A stretch of 64,000 nt of DNA from Aporrectodea caliginosa (lineage: Eukaryota > Annelida > Clitellata > Crassiclitellata > Lumbricidae): NCBI GenBank assembly GCA_020284085.1, contig JACEVL010000415.1, positions 2,114,227 through 2,178,226 of the forward strand. The letters are read 5' to 3'. A program made the position numbers and the translations under genes. The notes beneath the pieces were generated by a model. The model was not told the origin of the DNA. It worked only from the letters and a program-made list of their open reading frames with translations, and searched no databases. This document shows, piece by piece, positions 1 through 19,673 of this stretch. Numbering within the stretch: position 1 is the stretch's first letter; each line of letters starts with the position of its first letter.

Positions 1-303
1 TCTCTAAACGAACGACAATGAAATTCTGGAAATGAAAGAGCTCTCAACGTCAGTAAACTGGCGGTTACGACGGTGGCTATTATGATGATGGAAGTGATGA
101 CGACGACGTTGCCTATGATGGTAATGATGACGATGATGATGGTGATGATGATGATTCTTTATGACGACGACGTTGCTTATGATGGTGTCAGATTGTGGCG
201 GTGGTGGTTATGATGATGATTATACTGCTACTGATGATGATGAAGATGATGATGATGATCAAAATTAAGTAAATAAGTGTATTCTTTTATGAGAAGCATT
301 AGC

Positions 304-379
<76 letters not shown>

Positions 380-580
380 TAAGCATCATCATCATCATCA
401 TCATCATGGTTATGCACAGCTCTGTTGAATGGCAAGCTTGATACATTCAAATAAACAAACAAACATTTATATATAGCCTACAAGCCAAATTTTATGACTA
501 TGATGGTGATAATGACGATGATGATGATGACGATGATGAGTAGAACGACGATGGTGATGACTCGACGTTGTTAAATGAAG
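1..580. repeat. GAT/CAT trinucleotide microsatellites, 3' flank or intron
   Basis: Imperfect GAT and GAC repeats fill 80-250 and 485-560. A near-pure CAT tract runs from about 308 to 400. The next exon of the minus-strand transcobalamin-like gene should lie further left, but I see no exon here. Open frames such as poly-Asp are read-throughs of the trinucleotide tract and are not genes. Confidence 0.85.
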
Positions 581-582
581 AC

Positions 583-8233
<7,651 letters not shown>

Positions 8234-8509
8234 CTACAGGTTTACGGTATAATTAGAAACAGAAACTCATTGGCACTCTACTCCAGATGGTATTTTCTAT
8301 CTTTGTCAATCTGTATCTGTCTTCATCTGTCGATATCTAGCTGTATCCATCTCTATTTATCTCTAACTATCGGCATGTCCCAAATGCCTATGTGTAGCTG
8401 TCTGTCTATCTGTCTGCCTCTCTCTTAATTGCTTAATTTAATTTAACTTGGCTATTTAATTTCTTAACTATACTTACTTTAACTTAACTATTTTATTTAT
8501 TTCTCTCCC

Positions 8510-8840
8510 CTCCCTTCTCTCTCCCTCTCCCCTCTCCGTCCCTCACTCCCTCACTCAATTTCTCTCTCTCTCTGTTTATATATATATATATATACATGAT
8601 ATATATAATGTAATGTAATTAGTAATTTATATAGCGCCGCTCACAGCCGAGGCCATTCAGTAGCGCTCCCAGTGCGAGAACCCTCGAGAGAAGAAATAGG
8701 TTTTAAGAGAGAGAGAGAGATCTCTCTCTGAAGACAATGATCCAGAAAGGAAAGTCTCTAAGTTATATATAAAAACCTGTTCTGTCTTCTGTCTGTCTAT
8801 ACATGTCTGTCAGTGTATCTATACATTATATCTGTCAGTC

Positions 8841-8881
<41 letters not shown>

Positions 8882-8960
8882 GTCTGTCTGTCTCTGTCTG
8901 TCTGTCTGTCTCTGTTCGTCTGAAATGTCTCTCTCTCTCTCTCTCTCTCTCCGTCTGTAT
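8510..8960. repeat. CT, TA, GA and TCTG microsatellites with a SINE tail
   Basis: CT-rich tract 8500-8570, (TA)n 8579-8605, GA/CT patch 8706-8730, (TCTG)n 8835-8915 and (CT)n 8927-8952. Around 8620-8690 is a fragment with tatagcgccgct, the reverse-complement SINE tail word found elsewhere in the window. Confidence 0.85.
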
Positions 8961-9085
8961 CTCTTCGTGTCTATTTCTCGTGCAAGTGCGTAACAAATGC
9001 GCGACAACAATCTTACCTTACCAATTACCCTACTATTCAAAACCAGCTTCTATAGCGCCAGTGCAGAGAGGTATCTCCGTATGAC

Positions 9086-9597
9086 CTATCTCATCGTCGA
9101 TCTGAGACAGAAGGATGGGGGTTTCAGCGACGGACGTAGTCTTCTTGGTCTGTTGGCTGCCAGCGTGCAGCAGCATCTGCCGTATCTGGAACTGCTTCTG
9201 CCAAAACGATCTCATCCGATCCACAGACGATCAGTGTCTCCACCTGTCCATCAAATTCAACCACCTGTTCACATCTATGTCCAAGGTGGTGCCACCTCAA
9301 GTGACTTGACACATTCATACATAATAATCTTCGTTTAGTACAAATCAAACTGACACACCGCTGTCTGATTACAATTCATGGTATGAACGGATGATCACGA
9401 AGCCCTACGTCTCTGTCTCTGTCCTGTCTCTGCATGCATGCTCTGTCTCATACTCTAGTACATATATACATACTGTACATACATACATACATACATACAT
9501 ACATACATGCATACATACATGCATGCATACATACATACATACATACATACATACATGCATACATACATACATGCACATACATACATACATACATACA

Positions 9598-9629
<32 letters not shown>

Positions 9630-10523
9630 CATATGTAGTGGCGGTGGCGTAGGGGTATGTTCGGTGCAGCTGCAGCCGGATCTGTTGCGGGTTCTGAATC
9701 CGGTCTCAATCCGCCGCGTAGTGACTCTGTGGCAAGTCCTTCACTCACAATTGCTCATGCGCTTCGGCGTGAAACTCCGATTCAGTGTCCGCGCTGTAGT
9801 GACTGGAGCGCCTCTGAGTAGAAATCTTGAAGGGCGCTATAACAGATGCTCATACATGCATACATACATACATACATACTTGCATACATACATACATACA
9901 TAGATATACATACATAGGCATGCGTACATACATGGTACATAGAGTATGGTAGCGTAAGGTAGGGTAGGGTAGAGTTGATAGAGTAGGTAGGATAGGGTAT
10001 AGAATAGGGTACAGTAGCGTAGCTAGGGTAGACCCGGCAGGGTATTGTGGAGTTGGGTGTGGTTAGGAGTGGGGTGGGGTGGGTAGAGTAGGGTAAGTAT
10101 GTACATGTATGTACATACCCATTTATGCATGTATGTATGCATGTATGTGTGTAGTTTATATACATGTATGTGTATGTGGGTGTGTATGTATGCAACTATG
10201 CATGTATCTTAAGGCTTAGTAAGGTAGTAGGTATGGAAGCACGTATTTATCTATTTATATAGCGCCTAATAAACCTGCAAAGGGTGGGAGGGGTCGGGAG
10301 TGTATGACGGTGTATGTAAAGCAATGCGTCCATGGGCTAATTAATTATTATAACGCCTTTATTAGAGACTCTTCGAGGAGGGTTATCGTTGACCTTTTCG
10401 GTGTCGTCGTTGTAATGGCCCGTCGTTTCCTTGACGACCGCGTTACCAATGACAACGGAGCAGAGCCATCTGTTGAAGCGGCGTTCAAGATGATGCAGGA
10501 GCGCTGAGCCTTCGTCCATAGCC
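9086..10523 (-). CDS. Probable upstream exons of the transcobalamin-like gene
   Basis: Two candidate exons precede the chain ending at 583. Exon 9086-9197 (37 codons, containing QIRQMLLHAGSQQTKKTT) ends in phase 1 with G, which fits the two-base start of 8120-8233. Its acceptor follows ttttggcag and its donor is a modest GTCATA. Exon 10447-10523 (25 codons, containing SCIILNAASTDGSAPLSL) follows a good acceptor (gctttctttcag), has a GTAACG donor and ends in phase 0, which fits the next exon. Neither is recognised by family. A strong donor (CTG/GTAAGT) at about 11253 on the same strand may mark a further exon, but no frame links in phase. The start codon was not found. Confidence 0.4.
9475..9632. 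repeat. (CATA)n microsatellite
   Basis: Near-pure CATA with TGCA interruptions, ending where the 9636-9905 SINE begins. Confidence 0.95.
9636..9905 (+). mobile_element. tRNA-derived SINE with (CATA)n tail
   Basis: The head has tggcgtaggggtatg (A-box-like) and gggttctgaatccg (B-box-like with one extra base). The body contains gcttcggcgtgaaactccga and gcgcctctgagtagaaatc, the 3' end is agggcgctata, and a CATACATA tail follows. The same SINE lies reversed at 13385-13592. The insertion is inside a CATA tract. Confidence 0.8.
9930..10110. repeat. Degenerate GTAGG-type tandem repeat
   Basis: Imperfect gtagggtaggg / gtaaggtagggtag units; on the opposite strand CTACC. It is not a telomere repeat: the unit is 5-10 bases and irregular. 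Confidence 0.7.
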
Positions 10524-11553
10524 CTGAAAGAAAGCGTTGCTTTGTGTAGCGCATTTATTGCCACCAAGAGCGTGTTTGTGATGCTGACCAGACTCAATGC
10601 TTCACTGCAGAGTCAACTGTGAATAAATGTGATATTGGTTATATTCTATTTTGATCATTTACCTCCTTCACTGTTTAAATATGATGTAACTTTTAGTCAT
10701 GATAGAGTTGTGTTCAATCGTTTATGTTTAATTGTTATGTTGTTTTATGTTGGGAACAATAAATTGAAATTGAAATTGAAATTGATGATGTATCACGGAT
10801 GAAATTTGGAGTTGGTTATATGTGATGTGATGAGAAATAAACTGGTAGATTTAACATACATGTAGTATATATGATGATGCCTCCCTGTAGATACGAGAAA
10901 AGTGTCCTGAGATCAAGGATATATCCCTGTTGAGGCAGTCCAGTCACAACACACTCTCGTACTTACTTATTTCGCTACCGAAACGTTAAGCCACAGGTGA
11001 TGCGTATGACCAATTTTGAGCATATCTGTCTTGGCTGTAATTGATATCTATACTCCTTGGATGGAGATGTGCTTTGTAGCGCAGTTTCATATCTGCTTGG
11101 CTCTACCTGAATATCAATACTCCTCGGATGGCATTAGAATATGCTGGAAGCTCATGGCCGATGATCATGCAGCCTATAGACGATGCCCGTATATAAAATC
11201 AGTCGTTTCATTTAGAATATGGTTGCGCAGAATAAAGAAGCCACTGTGTACTTACCAGCCAATGTCTTCGATCTAATAAGAGGTCATAGAGACATCTCCT
11301 TCCCTCTTCTTCTTCTATATCGTTCGGTTGTTGACCGTTCGCATGGCTTCGTCTCTGTCTCCTGGTGGAACAGTAGCGACATCAATGGCACATTGGCTGC
11401 AGACGACCATCGATCGAAATCCCAGACTACGGAAGCGCTAAACGACCTCAGTTTCATTCTCGATGTGCTGTGACGTTGGAACGGACATCACTGTTGATAG
11501 GACACTTTATTCAGTTGTTAAATTCAGCTTTATCACGCCAGATCTGAGATCCG
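10524..11553. other. No assigned gene; possible exon edge
   Basis: Contains a short direct repeat (aattgaaattgaaattg near 10765) and conserved-looking, GC-richer sequence at 11240-11470 with a strong minus-strand donor (CTG/GTAAGT at about 11253). Two minus-strand frames are open for 30-40 codons there, but neither joins a neighbouring exon in phase, so I do not call it. Confidence 0.35.
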
Positions 11554-11990
11554 GTATCACGAAATAGAGTATCCGTCCTAAGACTATCCGGGGGGATGTA
11601 TGAATTTATCCCCGGATGGAATAAACCGGTTTAGAGTAGGCCTATCCGGAGGATAAAGCATTCTATCCCCCCCATCGTCATACGCATCACGATAGCCTCG
11701 ACGCAACTTAGCGCTCCTGAGTAGATTTCTTTGAAGGGGCGCTATATAAATCTCCAGAAAAATCTCCAGAATGAATGAAAATCCAGTCAAAATCACCAAA
11801 AACGAAGTAAATTAATTTCAGGTCGATGTACAAACAAAAGATACGCAACTTAAAATATTTTATGTCTACAATAAATCCAAACAGTACGACTGAATACACT
11901 GTCTTAGAAACCACCAAAAATGCAAACTAAACCAAATACTTCATTTCGATAAGGGGATACTGATGTATGGGGGATACTCTATTTCGTGAC
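11554..11990. mobile_element. MITE with TCACGAAATAGAGTATCC termini and a nested SINE tail
   Basis: An 18-bp inverted repeat lies at 11556-11575 and 11968-11988. Subterminal tatccgg/ggggatac stretches add to it. At about 11705-11760 it contains gctcctgagtagatttc and ggggcgctatataaatc, the 3' end of the SINE family seen at 9636. The target duplication is unclear. Confidence 0.65.
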
Positions 11991-12117
11991 ATCGGCACCT
12001 TGAGATTTTAGGTCAGCCATCTGACCTATGAGATCCGCCACCTAAAAAGAGCATAACCCGTCACCGAAATGGTTTTTTTCATAACAAAATTCAGTTATAT
12101 GCATCGTGTGTCACGCA

Positions 12118-12348
<231 letters not shown>

Positions 12349-12549
12349 TTATGCTTATTCAAAACAGCGAATGAGTCCTTTATTACGCCCGAAGGCAGAA
12401 GAAATAAATCAAGCTTCATATATAGCAGTACAACAGTAGGACCTACAACAGTGCAACAGTACAACCGTATGGTGAAAGTGTTTCAACACTTAAATGTGGT
12501 TCACCACAAACCAGTACATGATAAAGATGCGACGACTTAAGGGTGTGAG

Positions 12550-12776
12550 GTGCTCATTTCCTCTCCGCAGACCTTTGACCCGACAATGACCGAATCCGAA
12601 GGTCACGGGTCAGGGCATCGCAAGACTTGCGTTAACTTCCCATATTACGCCGGTGACAAATTCATTTACTTGGTTACAGAGGCACGCGTGCGCAAAAACT
12701 TGCTCAAGGTCGCTGCATGGAGTCGAACCCGCGACTGCATGATTATCGAGCAGGCGTGTTGCCGATAGACCACCGT
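12550..12776 (-). mobile_element. tRNA-derived SINE
   Basis: On the minus strand the head reads cacggtggtctatcggcaac (A box) and gggttcgactcc (B box, about 12722-12733). The body word accttgagcaag links it to the SINE at 817-1121. Confidence 0.7.
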
Positions 12777-13231
12777 GTTGTACATCCCATGGTATGGATG
12801 AAAGTTTTTGTCCCAGTGTATACAATCGCAGCTTTTAAGAAGACGCTAGGAGAGATAAGGATACTAAGCATTACAGGTTAACTTGCAGTGGTTCCAACAC
12901 AGACAATGCGTCTTCTGAACCACTTAAAACCTTATGTTCTGTTGTTATGTTATATGATAGCATGTCACAAAATAGCTTCCGTAGGGAACATCAGTCGCCA
13001 ATAATTAAGGACGGATTAGCGAATCAAGGAGAATAACCATGATTATGAATATTCATCACTTTACAATTAGCAGACGTGAATTGTCTACGCATCTGGTCTT
13101 TTTCGATCAACAGTGAGAACTGTAGCAATTTTTCCTATCGACGTCATTGTTACCTCTTGTGATAGGTGTTGGTAGCAGCCCAGAGTCAGTTCGTTACCTT
13201 ATTACTTACATCTTCGATCCTGTTCCGCTAA
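12777..13231. other. No feature seen
   Basis: Ordinary AT-rich intergenic or intronic DNA without a recognisable element or open frame. Confidence 0.6.
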
Positions 13232-13592
13232 AATCGTTGTTATGTATGTATGTATGTATGTATGTATGTATGTATGCATGTATGTATTATGTACAGTATG
13301 TAATGTATGTATAGTATGTATGTATGGTATGTATGTATGTCATGTATGTATGTATCTATGTATGTATGTATGTATGTATGAGCACTTGTTATAGCGTCCC
13401 TTCAAGATTTCTACTCAGAGGCGCTCCCAACTACTATAACAGCGCGGACACTGAATCGGAGTTTCACGCCGAAGCGCATGAGCAATTGCAGTGACGGACT
13501 TCCCCAGGGTCCCTGCGCGGCGGCTTGAGGTGGTTCGAATCGCCACCCTACGGCTGCAAGGCACTGAACATACCCCTACACCACCGCGTCCT
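13232..13592 (-). mobile_element. tRNA-derived SINE with (TATG)n tail, minus strand
   Basis: (TATG)n fills 13239-13380. It is the reversed CATA tail of the SINE at 13385-13592, which shows the reverse complements of agggcgctata, gcgcctctgagtagaaatc and the tRNA-like head with B box ggttcgaatc (about 13530). Same family as 9636-9905. Confidence 0.8.
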
Positions 13593-14489
13593 TCATTGAT
13601 GGCGATTGCTCATGCGCTGTCGGCGTGAACCACTCGATGCCGACGCGTCCTGCGCAATTCCTCAAAGCGCCTCTGAATGCCCCAAAACTTCGAAAATACG
13701 CTTCAAAAGAAAGTGTTCAGAAAACGAATAACCCTCACAAGTAGGCATTATGACCAGCTAAATTTGAAGGCCCCTTACCAACTTGAGCCTCCTACACCCG
13801 GAATGGACAAAACAACCTGGTTATTGCGAACTTGATTTGATATAGCGCCGGTGTTTAAGCTGGTGTCCCTGACGCGGATTTTGTGTGGCACTGAGAAATA
13901 TTTTCGAAGATTTACATTTACATTTACTTCCGATCAACTGTTTTATGCCTACAGGACCTTTCTACCCACGTAGACATATATCATCCTTACCGACCTAGCC
14001 ATAATTATATCATCTCCATCTACATAGCCATAAATCAGCTTTCTCGAACTGCCAGCTAGGTCGAGGTAGGCAGATCATTTAATTTGTTTAGCTCCTTATA
14101 ATTAGTAAATAATTATTCAAGCACTGATCCTTATTCTTTTCTTTATTCTGTAGATCAGTACACGGTACCTGCCCATATATCTTACCTGTCATAGGTAGGT
14201 CCTTCGCTCAAATGACTACCGTTGAAAATGATTTATGTTACCTAGCCTACTGCCTGATCCCCTGCATCTACTTGTCTATGTCCACGAGCTGCCTTCAGCT
14301 TTCAGACTGAGGAGTGGCAGGGATGGATCTGGCACAGTGTAGTCGTAGCTAATTGCCCCGGAACTAGATTTACGATGGATGCGATGAAGAGCTGCATCTG
14401 GAGATCGGAGATTTGTCCGTCGTCTCATAATCACAGCCACTGTGCAACGCTGCCAAACAGTTAACTGGAAATTAAAACAACGTCTTTAC
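13593..14489. other. No gene seen
   Basis: Contains a short SINE-tail word (tatagcgccggtgtt near 13850) and otherwise unclassified sequence. Confidence 0.5.
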
Positions 14490-14800
14490 CACACATACAC
14501 CCGCACACGCACACATATACACACACGCACACAAACATACACACACGCACACATAGGCACACACACAAGCACACACACAAACACGCACGCGCACACACAC
14601 GCACAAACACAGGCACAGACACACACATAGGCACACACAAACACACACTCACGCGCACACACACACACACACACTTACGCGCGCACACACACGCACACAC
14701 ACCTACAGTCCTAAACACACAGACACACACACACACGCACCTACAGTCATAAACAAACACGCCTACACACACGCGCGCATACACACACTCTCACACTCTG
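14490..14800. repeat. (CA)n-type microsatellite
   Basis: Imperfect ACACAC/CACGCA tract of about 300 bases. Confidence 0.95.
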
Positions 14801-15109
14801 GCTCTCACATAAAATCTAATGGAGGTCCTGTCCACTTTCGTGTTCGTTAGTTTCCGTCTTGTCCTGTCCTCTCTGTCACATAATATAATTATGTACGTAT
14901 GTTATGTAAAAAGGCGCTATATGACTTGTCGTTTATGCGCCAAGCGCACTGGAGGCAGAGTTTGCTCTAGCGGAGGACGGCGAAGGACGTTCAAGAATCT
15001 TGTATATGTAGTCGTTGTTTGACTTCAGATATCGCAGACTCAGTAAAACTAATTAAGTTCTTAATTAAAAAACGTCCAGTTTGATTAACAATCAAGCGAC
15101 ATGTCACAT

Positions 15110-15640
15110 CCTCTCCTCCCCTTTCGGGATTCTTTCCTCTTCTCTCTCCTCTCCTCTCCTCTCCTCTTTCCTTCTTCCTCTCTTCCTCTCCTCTCCTACT
15201 CTCTCCCTTCCTCTCCTCTTCTCTTTCCTTTCCTTTCCTCTCCTCTCCTCTCCTCTCCTCTCCTCTCCTCTCCTCTCCTCTCCCTCTCTCCTCTCCTCTC
15301 CTCTCTCTCCTCCTCTCCTCTCCCTCCTCTCTCTCCTCTCCTCTCCTCTCCTCTCCTCTCCTCTCCTCTCCTCTCCTCTCCTCTCCTCTCCTCCCCTCTC
15401 CTCTCCTCTCCTCTCCTCTCCTATCCTCTCCTTTCCTCTCCTTTCCTCTCCTCCTCCTATCCTCTCCATCTCCTTTCCTCTCCTCTCCTCTCTACTCTAC
15501 TCTACTCTCCTCTCCTCCTTATCTCTCTCCTCTCCTTTCTCTCTCCTCTCCTCTCCTCTTTTTAGCCCTCCTCTCGTGATCCTCTCTCCTCCACTGTTCT
15601 TTCCTCTCGTCTCCTCCCCTTTCCTCACTCTGAATGTCCC
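15110..15640. repeat. (CTCCT)n pyrimidine tract
   Basis: About 500 bases of CTCTC/CTCCT, almost purely pyrimidine on this strand. Such a tract could form triplex DNA. The Ser/Leu/Pro frames over it are not genes. Confidence 0.95.
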
Positions 15641-15899
15641 AGTAGTATGGCTCTACTGACCTATGATCACACTCCGGTCGTGTTCCTGAAATCCGCATTT
15701 GATCCTGCACTGGAATTGTTGCACTCTCTTGATTTCAGAATTCCCAGAACAGCGGCTGTGGTGGTGTGCCAGTAAAAAAAATGGCGCGTGTCCATCGACG
15801 ATTCTTTTTTCTTTGCGACACGATAGCCGACTAGCTAGAACTGATCTCAGATTGTAACGCGAGGAGTATGTATTGGAACTTTTCTTAGACAGTCACAAT

Positions 15900-16235
15900 T
15901 AATGTTTCTCGTTCAAAAACAGATTCTTTGACCTTGCGCCCAGAATCCAGAATGAATGCAAAATAGTAATATAATAATTAAAACTAATAATAATCGAGGA
16001 CGCGCGAGAAGAGTCTCTCGACGTTTTTGTCTGGCGGACTGAGAGCGCCCTCTCGAGACGCTCTCTCGAGAGGTGGCTCTCGTGGGCGACATCTTTCGAG
16101 CGCTTCCGGTTCCCTTAAAGTCAGAGGACCCGGATGTCGCAGCCACATTCGATGCCTCGCGACTTCGCAATACGCAACATAGAATCGTTCCGCAACATAT
16201 TCCGAAGGCCAATTTGGAATCTCACCTACCCGAAA
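15900..16235. other. GC-rich patch with palindromic tctcgaga words
   Basis: From 15995 to 16150 the sequence is CpG-rich, unlike its AT-rich surroundings, with gcgccctctcgagacg and several tctcgaga palindromes. It could be a promoter or first exon for the minus-strand gene to its left, or the 5' region of the peptide gene to its right. A 99-codon minus-strand frame is open here but has no recognised family. Confidence 0.3.
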
Positions 16236-16983
16236 GGTATGTTTGACAGTTTGTGGACCATATTATAAGACTTAGTGTAAATATATTTGCAGATATATGC
16301 AACATCTTTTAAGAACATGGTTATAACAGGTTGACAGATTGTAACTGATGAAAAACAAGTATGTAGGCCTAGGTCTAACAATTTGTATTTTGTTATATAT
16401 AGGCCTACATATATAAGAATCGTGTGCCGTGGTCCTACTAGGCCTATTTCTCTTCGACATTTATCGATAACAGAACACAGGTGGTAAGTCATGCATTCCT
16501 ACAATAAATGTTTACTAACAAAAGAATCTACATTTAGCGCTGCTATGTTGAGCGCTTAAAAGCATAAGCTGTCTGGATCAAAGCACATTCAGTGTCATGT
16601 ACTGTCAGATATATTCGCTGGGTTTTTTTACTTTAAATAAAAGGACACCTTTGTGTCCGGCTATTATTTGGAAATGTTTAATTTCGTAAGAAGTAAGAAG
16701 TACGAAGTACACTAACAATAATCAACTATACAGAGAAACAGAATAAAGAATAGATCACTAGGCCTATCCCGTGTCCTAGAAAAAAGCTTGTAATATGGAC
16801 TTACTTTTAAGTTTCTAGTATAAACCTGAAACGGAAACAGCAAACGAGATAAGAGGAGAAGAAGCGGAATCAGCTTATCGAGTCATCCCCGTTATGGGCC
16901 ACAGCAATTAAATTGTAGTTTACTTACTGGCAGACATACACGCTGTCGCGCCTAGTCTATTCTTCATCGGCACTAGTCTTGTG

Positions 16984-17161
16984 CAGTGGCGGCGCCAGAC
17001 ATTTTTTTGTAACCAGAGCATGACAAGTAACCAGTGCAGAGGCAATTTATGCCCCAAATAAATTCTCTGCAGGGCTAAAATTCTGGCAGGGCAACGACCA
17101 GGGCAAAGGCTTTTTTACCAGGGCATTTGCCCTTGCTTGCCCTGGTGTAGTGCCGCCACTG
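16984..17161. mobile_element. Short hAT-type MITE
   Basis: Left end CAGTGGCGGCGCCA, right end TGCCGCCACTG, with internal gccctgg/ccagggc words making most of it self-complementary. Flanking octamers gtcttgtg and cacttgtg match at 6 of 8, consistent with an aged hAT 8-bp duplication. Confidence 0.7.
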
Positions 17162-17761
17162 CACTTGTGTTAAAATGCAAATTACAGTAAGTGGAGTAAT
17201 ATCCGCATAGACATCAGCCTCTAGAAATATAAACTAAATTATAGAACAGTTCAAATCGTAATCTCCAAATTTCTAAAGCGCCACTCGAAAGCCAAGCGCA
17301 GGGCACCAGCTTATTCACGAGCGCAAGCATACATTACAAGGAGACATAACACACAGATCTTATTATAATGTAGCTACATTTAGCGAGGATGGTGAATTGG
17401 TGATGAATTATTTAATTACTATTCGTAAATGTGCCGCTTCTATTAAACAAAACAAAATTTTACTAGTGAAGAATGTACTTACTTACTTATATTACAGCGC
17501 ATCTTCTAAGATCCCTTAGACATAGCGGCGCTTATGAGGGGTTCAAGAATGCGCTTGATAAAGTCTGAATGCGTACATTCAAATCAAACATGTTGTTTTA
17601 AAGCGTTGGTTGACTGAATATGCGTCTGGCAGCAGTGAGTTTGAAGTTCGAGCCATCCGAAAGATCGTCACTGTTAGTGCTTACGGAGAGTAGTAGGCTC
17701 CTATTAGTAGTACTTTTACGATAGTAATTACTAATTAGGGTATAATTCATTTGGGTTTCAG
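17162..17761. other. 5' flank or intron of the peptide gene
   Basis: A SINE-like fragment with cagcgcatcttctaag lies near 17495-17560. The sequence ends in attcatttgggtttcag, a good 3' splice site immediately before exon base 17762, so an untranslated first exon probably lies upstream. Confidence 0.5.
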
Positions 17762-17763
17762 AG

Positions 17764-18258
17764 ATGCAGCCGCATACGATTGACGGAAATATTCATCAGA
17801 CGGCGATTTGTGTCCTTCTGCTTTCATGTTCTTGGACGTGTGCCGTCGTTTCCGGTTCGAATGAAGCCAGTGCATCCAGTAAACCGGAAGTCATACCGGA
17901 GGGTTCGATGGTGGAGCTCTGGAACAGCCAGTCGATGCAGTTCCTCAAGCAGTTCATGGTTTCCGTCGTCAAGGAAGCGATGATGAACCAGGGCATCCGG
18001 TGCGAATCAGCGGCCGAGCAGGACCTCAAGGTCCTCCGGTTGATCGAGGAAGCGGTCCAGCTGCGTAAGGATCTTGAACAGGGGTCGACGGAAGGACAGA
18101 AGGTCCCTGCAGTGGGCGGCGGCACTGGACTGCAGGAAGTGGCAGCAGGGTCGACATCTTCCGGCAAAGAGGACGTGAAGAAATCAGCGGCCGAAGTCTT
18201 TAGAGATCACAAACTGAAGACGCTCTTCCGCTGGGGAAAAAGAGCCGCGTCGAAATAG
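17764..18258 (+). CDS. Putative neuropeptide precursor with C-terminal LFRW-amide peptide
   Basis: A 164-codon open frame starts two bases after a splice acceptor. Residues 13-31 (TAICVLLLSCSWTCAVVSG) form a hydrophobic core typical of a secretion signal. The middle is polar and helix-prone (MQFLKQFMVSVVKEAMM, AVQLRKDLEQ). Near the end comes KK, then SAAEVFRDHKLKTLFRW, then GKR and AASK-stop. KK and GKR are classic prohormone convertase and amidation signals, so the predicted product is a 17-residue peptide ending LFRW-NH2. Ambulacrarian luqin-type peptides end in RW-amide, but sit directly after the signal peptide and are followed by a cysteine pair; here the peptide is C-terminal. The FRWG core also recalls vertebrate melanocortins, probably by chance. 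Family not assigned. Function as a secreted signal is inferred from architecture only. Confidence 0.65.
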   Translation: MQPHTIDGNIHQTAICVLLLSCSWTCAVVSGSNEASASSKPEVIPEGSMVELWNSQSMQFLKQFMVSVVKEAMMNQGIRCESAAEQDLKVLRLIEEAVQLRKDLEQGSTEGQKVPAVGGGTGLQEVAAGSTSSGKEDVKKSAAEVFRDHKLKTLFRWGKRAASK

Positions 18259-19174
18259 ACTCGGTTTCGGGCACCTTCTGACGATTAACGCAATCGAAAA
18301 CGCATCCGTCGGTTTATCTTCTTAATACACGGACACGGTGTTCAGAAAAAAATGACAGAAAAGCAAGATTAATTGCAATAATTGAAGTTTATTTAAAATT
18401 TCGATTCATTTGAAGCAGCATGTGGTTGAGAAGTGACTATAGTATTTATTTATATTCATACTTTAGTTGGAGATGGTTTCTCCCGTTGATGCGCAACACG
18501 CACAAGGCGATTACGCCATCATTATATTGGTCAACTGACACACCGAATAATATATTGACTGAAAGTACATGTAGGCCTAATGACGGACTGGAGCTAATTA
18601 AAACAAAATGTCGTTTTAAAGGGACCGTTAATTCATAAACTATATGTATTAATAATAATATTATTCGAGTTCGTATACGCGTTCCTTTATTCTGGACACA
18701 GTGTATGAAGTAATGGCGCCCTCGCAACAGCTTCATTCATTCATTCATTCATTCAAACATTTATATAGCGCCACTTCTGAATCAGAAGCGCTCCCAACTC
18801 TAGTCCTGGCAAAAAGGTCAGTTTTCAAATGGCCACAAAACGTAGGCCTACCAGTAGGTCTACATGATCTAAGGAACAGGCGTAGCTCTCGAGGGAGTCC
18901 ATTCTAAACCATAGGGCCTATACGCCGCCTACCACAGATAATGCGTGGTTTTGCGTAACTGCTGTGCGGACAAACGGGACCACCAGAACCCCCTCTCAGC
19001 AGAGCGAAGGGAGCGACTACCCCGGGTCCCCCCGATACCGGCTGACAAAGGTATATAATTTAGGTAGGCTGGTGCATTGAAGCCTTTGATGGCCAATTAA
19101 AGTTGGCATCGCCAGACCAGAGAGTTTCATCTATGAGATTCAGACATAAAACCATCAGAAGCATTATTCTCTGA
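18259..19174. other. Peptide-gene 3' flank and SINE tail
   Basis: AT-rich 3' sequence. At 18727-18800 (TTCA)n is followed by tttatatagcgccacttctg and aagcgctccc, a reversed SINE 3' end. No gene. Confidence 0.6.
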
Positions 19175-19673
19175 GGGGGCGTCCATAAATGACGTCACGC
19201 AATTTTGGCCGATTTTGAACCCCCTCGTCACACTTCGTCACAAAAAAGTAACACCCCTTGAAAAATGACGTCACAAAGCTCTGACCCCCCGTAAAACCAA
19301 ATTTCCATGGTGAAGCAAAATGCTCTTTCGTGGAACAAATAGGGAGAGCATGCTGCATATTTTAAAATCTAACGGTGACCAAATATTGAAATAATTAGAA
19401 AATTATTAATAATGGTGCCCGTATACATTAAAATAATTTTTAAAAAATAATGAAAATGTAATACTCACAATTAGTGCTGTTATTGTTAAAGTTAAATTGT
19501 TGTTAATTGTTAAATTTAATTACATAGACCTGGTGTGACGTCACACCTCTCAGAGGTCGTGTGCAAGGGAGTGGCAGCAGGGTCGACGTCTTCCACCCCA
19601 TGTCACACATCGTCACAAATTTCCGCCCCCCCTCCTCCCTAGGTGCGTGACGTCATTTATGGACGGCCTCTGA
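19175..19673. mobile_element. MITE with GCGTCCATAAATGACGTCA termini
   Basis: Inverted ends gggcgtccataaatgacgtc at the left and tgacgtcatttatggacg at the right, about 22 bp. Inside, cccccgt/ccgccccccc and gtcacaaa words repeat in both orientations. Short flank repeat ctctga on both sides. Related in style to the 3962-4395 element. It contains one copy of a 23-base word shared with the peptide gene (19570-19592). Confidence 0.75.

Noticed and set aside
8997..9338. Plus-strand frame with LRQKDGGFSDGRSLLGLLAA, resembling the transcobalamin-type DGSF motif
   Set aside because: It lies on the strand opposite to the gene, has no splice context or neighbouring exons, and overlaps a better minus-strand exon candidate.
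9940..10100. Interstitial telomere repeat (ggtag-type)
   Set aside because: Unit length is irregular and no TTAGGG run exists.
11219..11473. Coding exon at the strong minus-strand donor near 11253
   Set aside because: No frame reaching the donor joins 10447-10523 in phase without a 17-base microexon, so it was left uncalled.
17764..18258. Assignment as a luqin or melanocortin precursor
   Set aside because: RW-amide and FRWG similarity is only three to four residues, and the precursor layout differs from both families.
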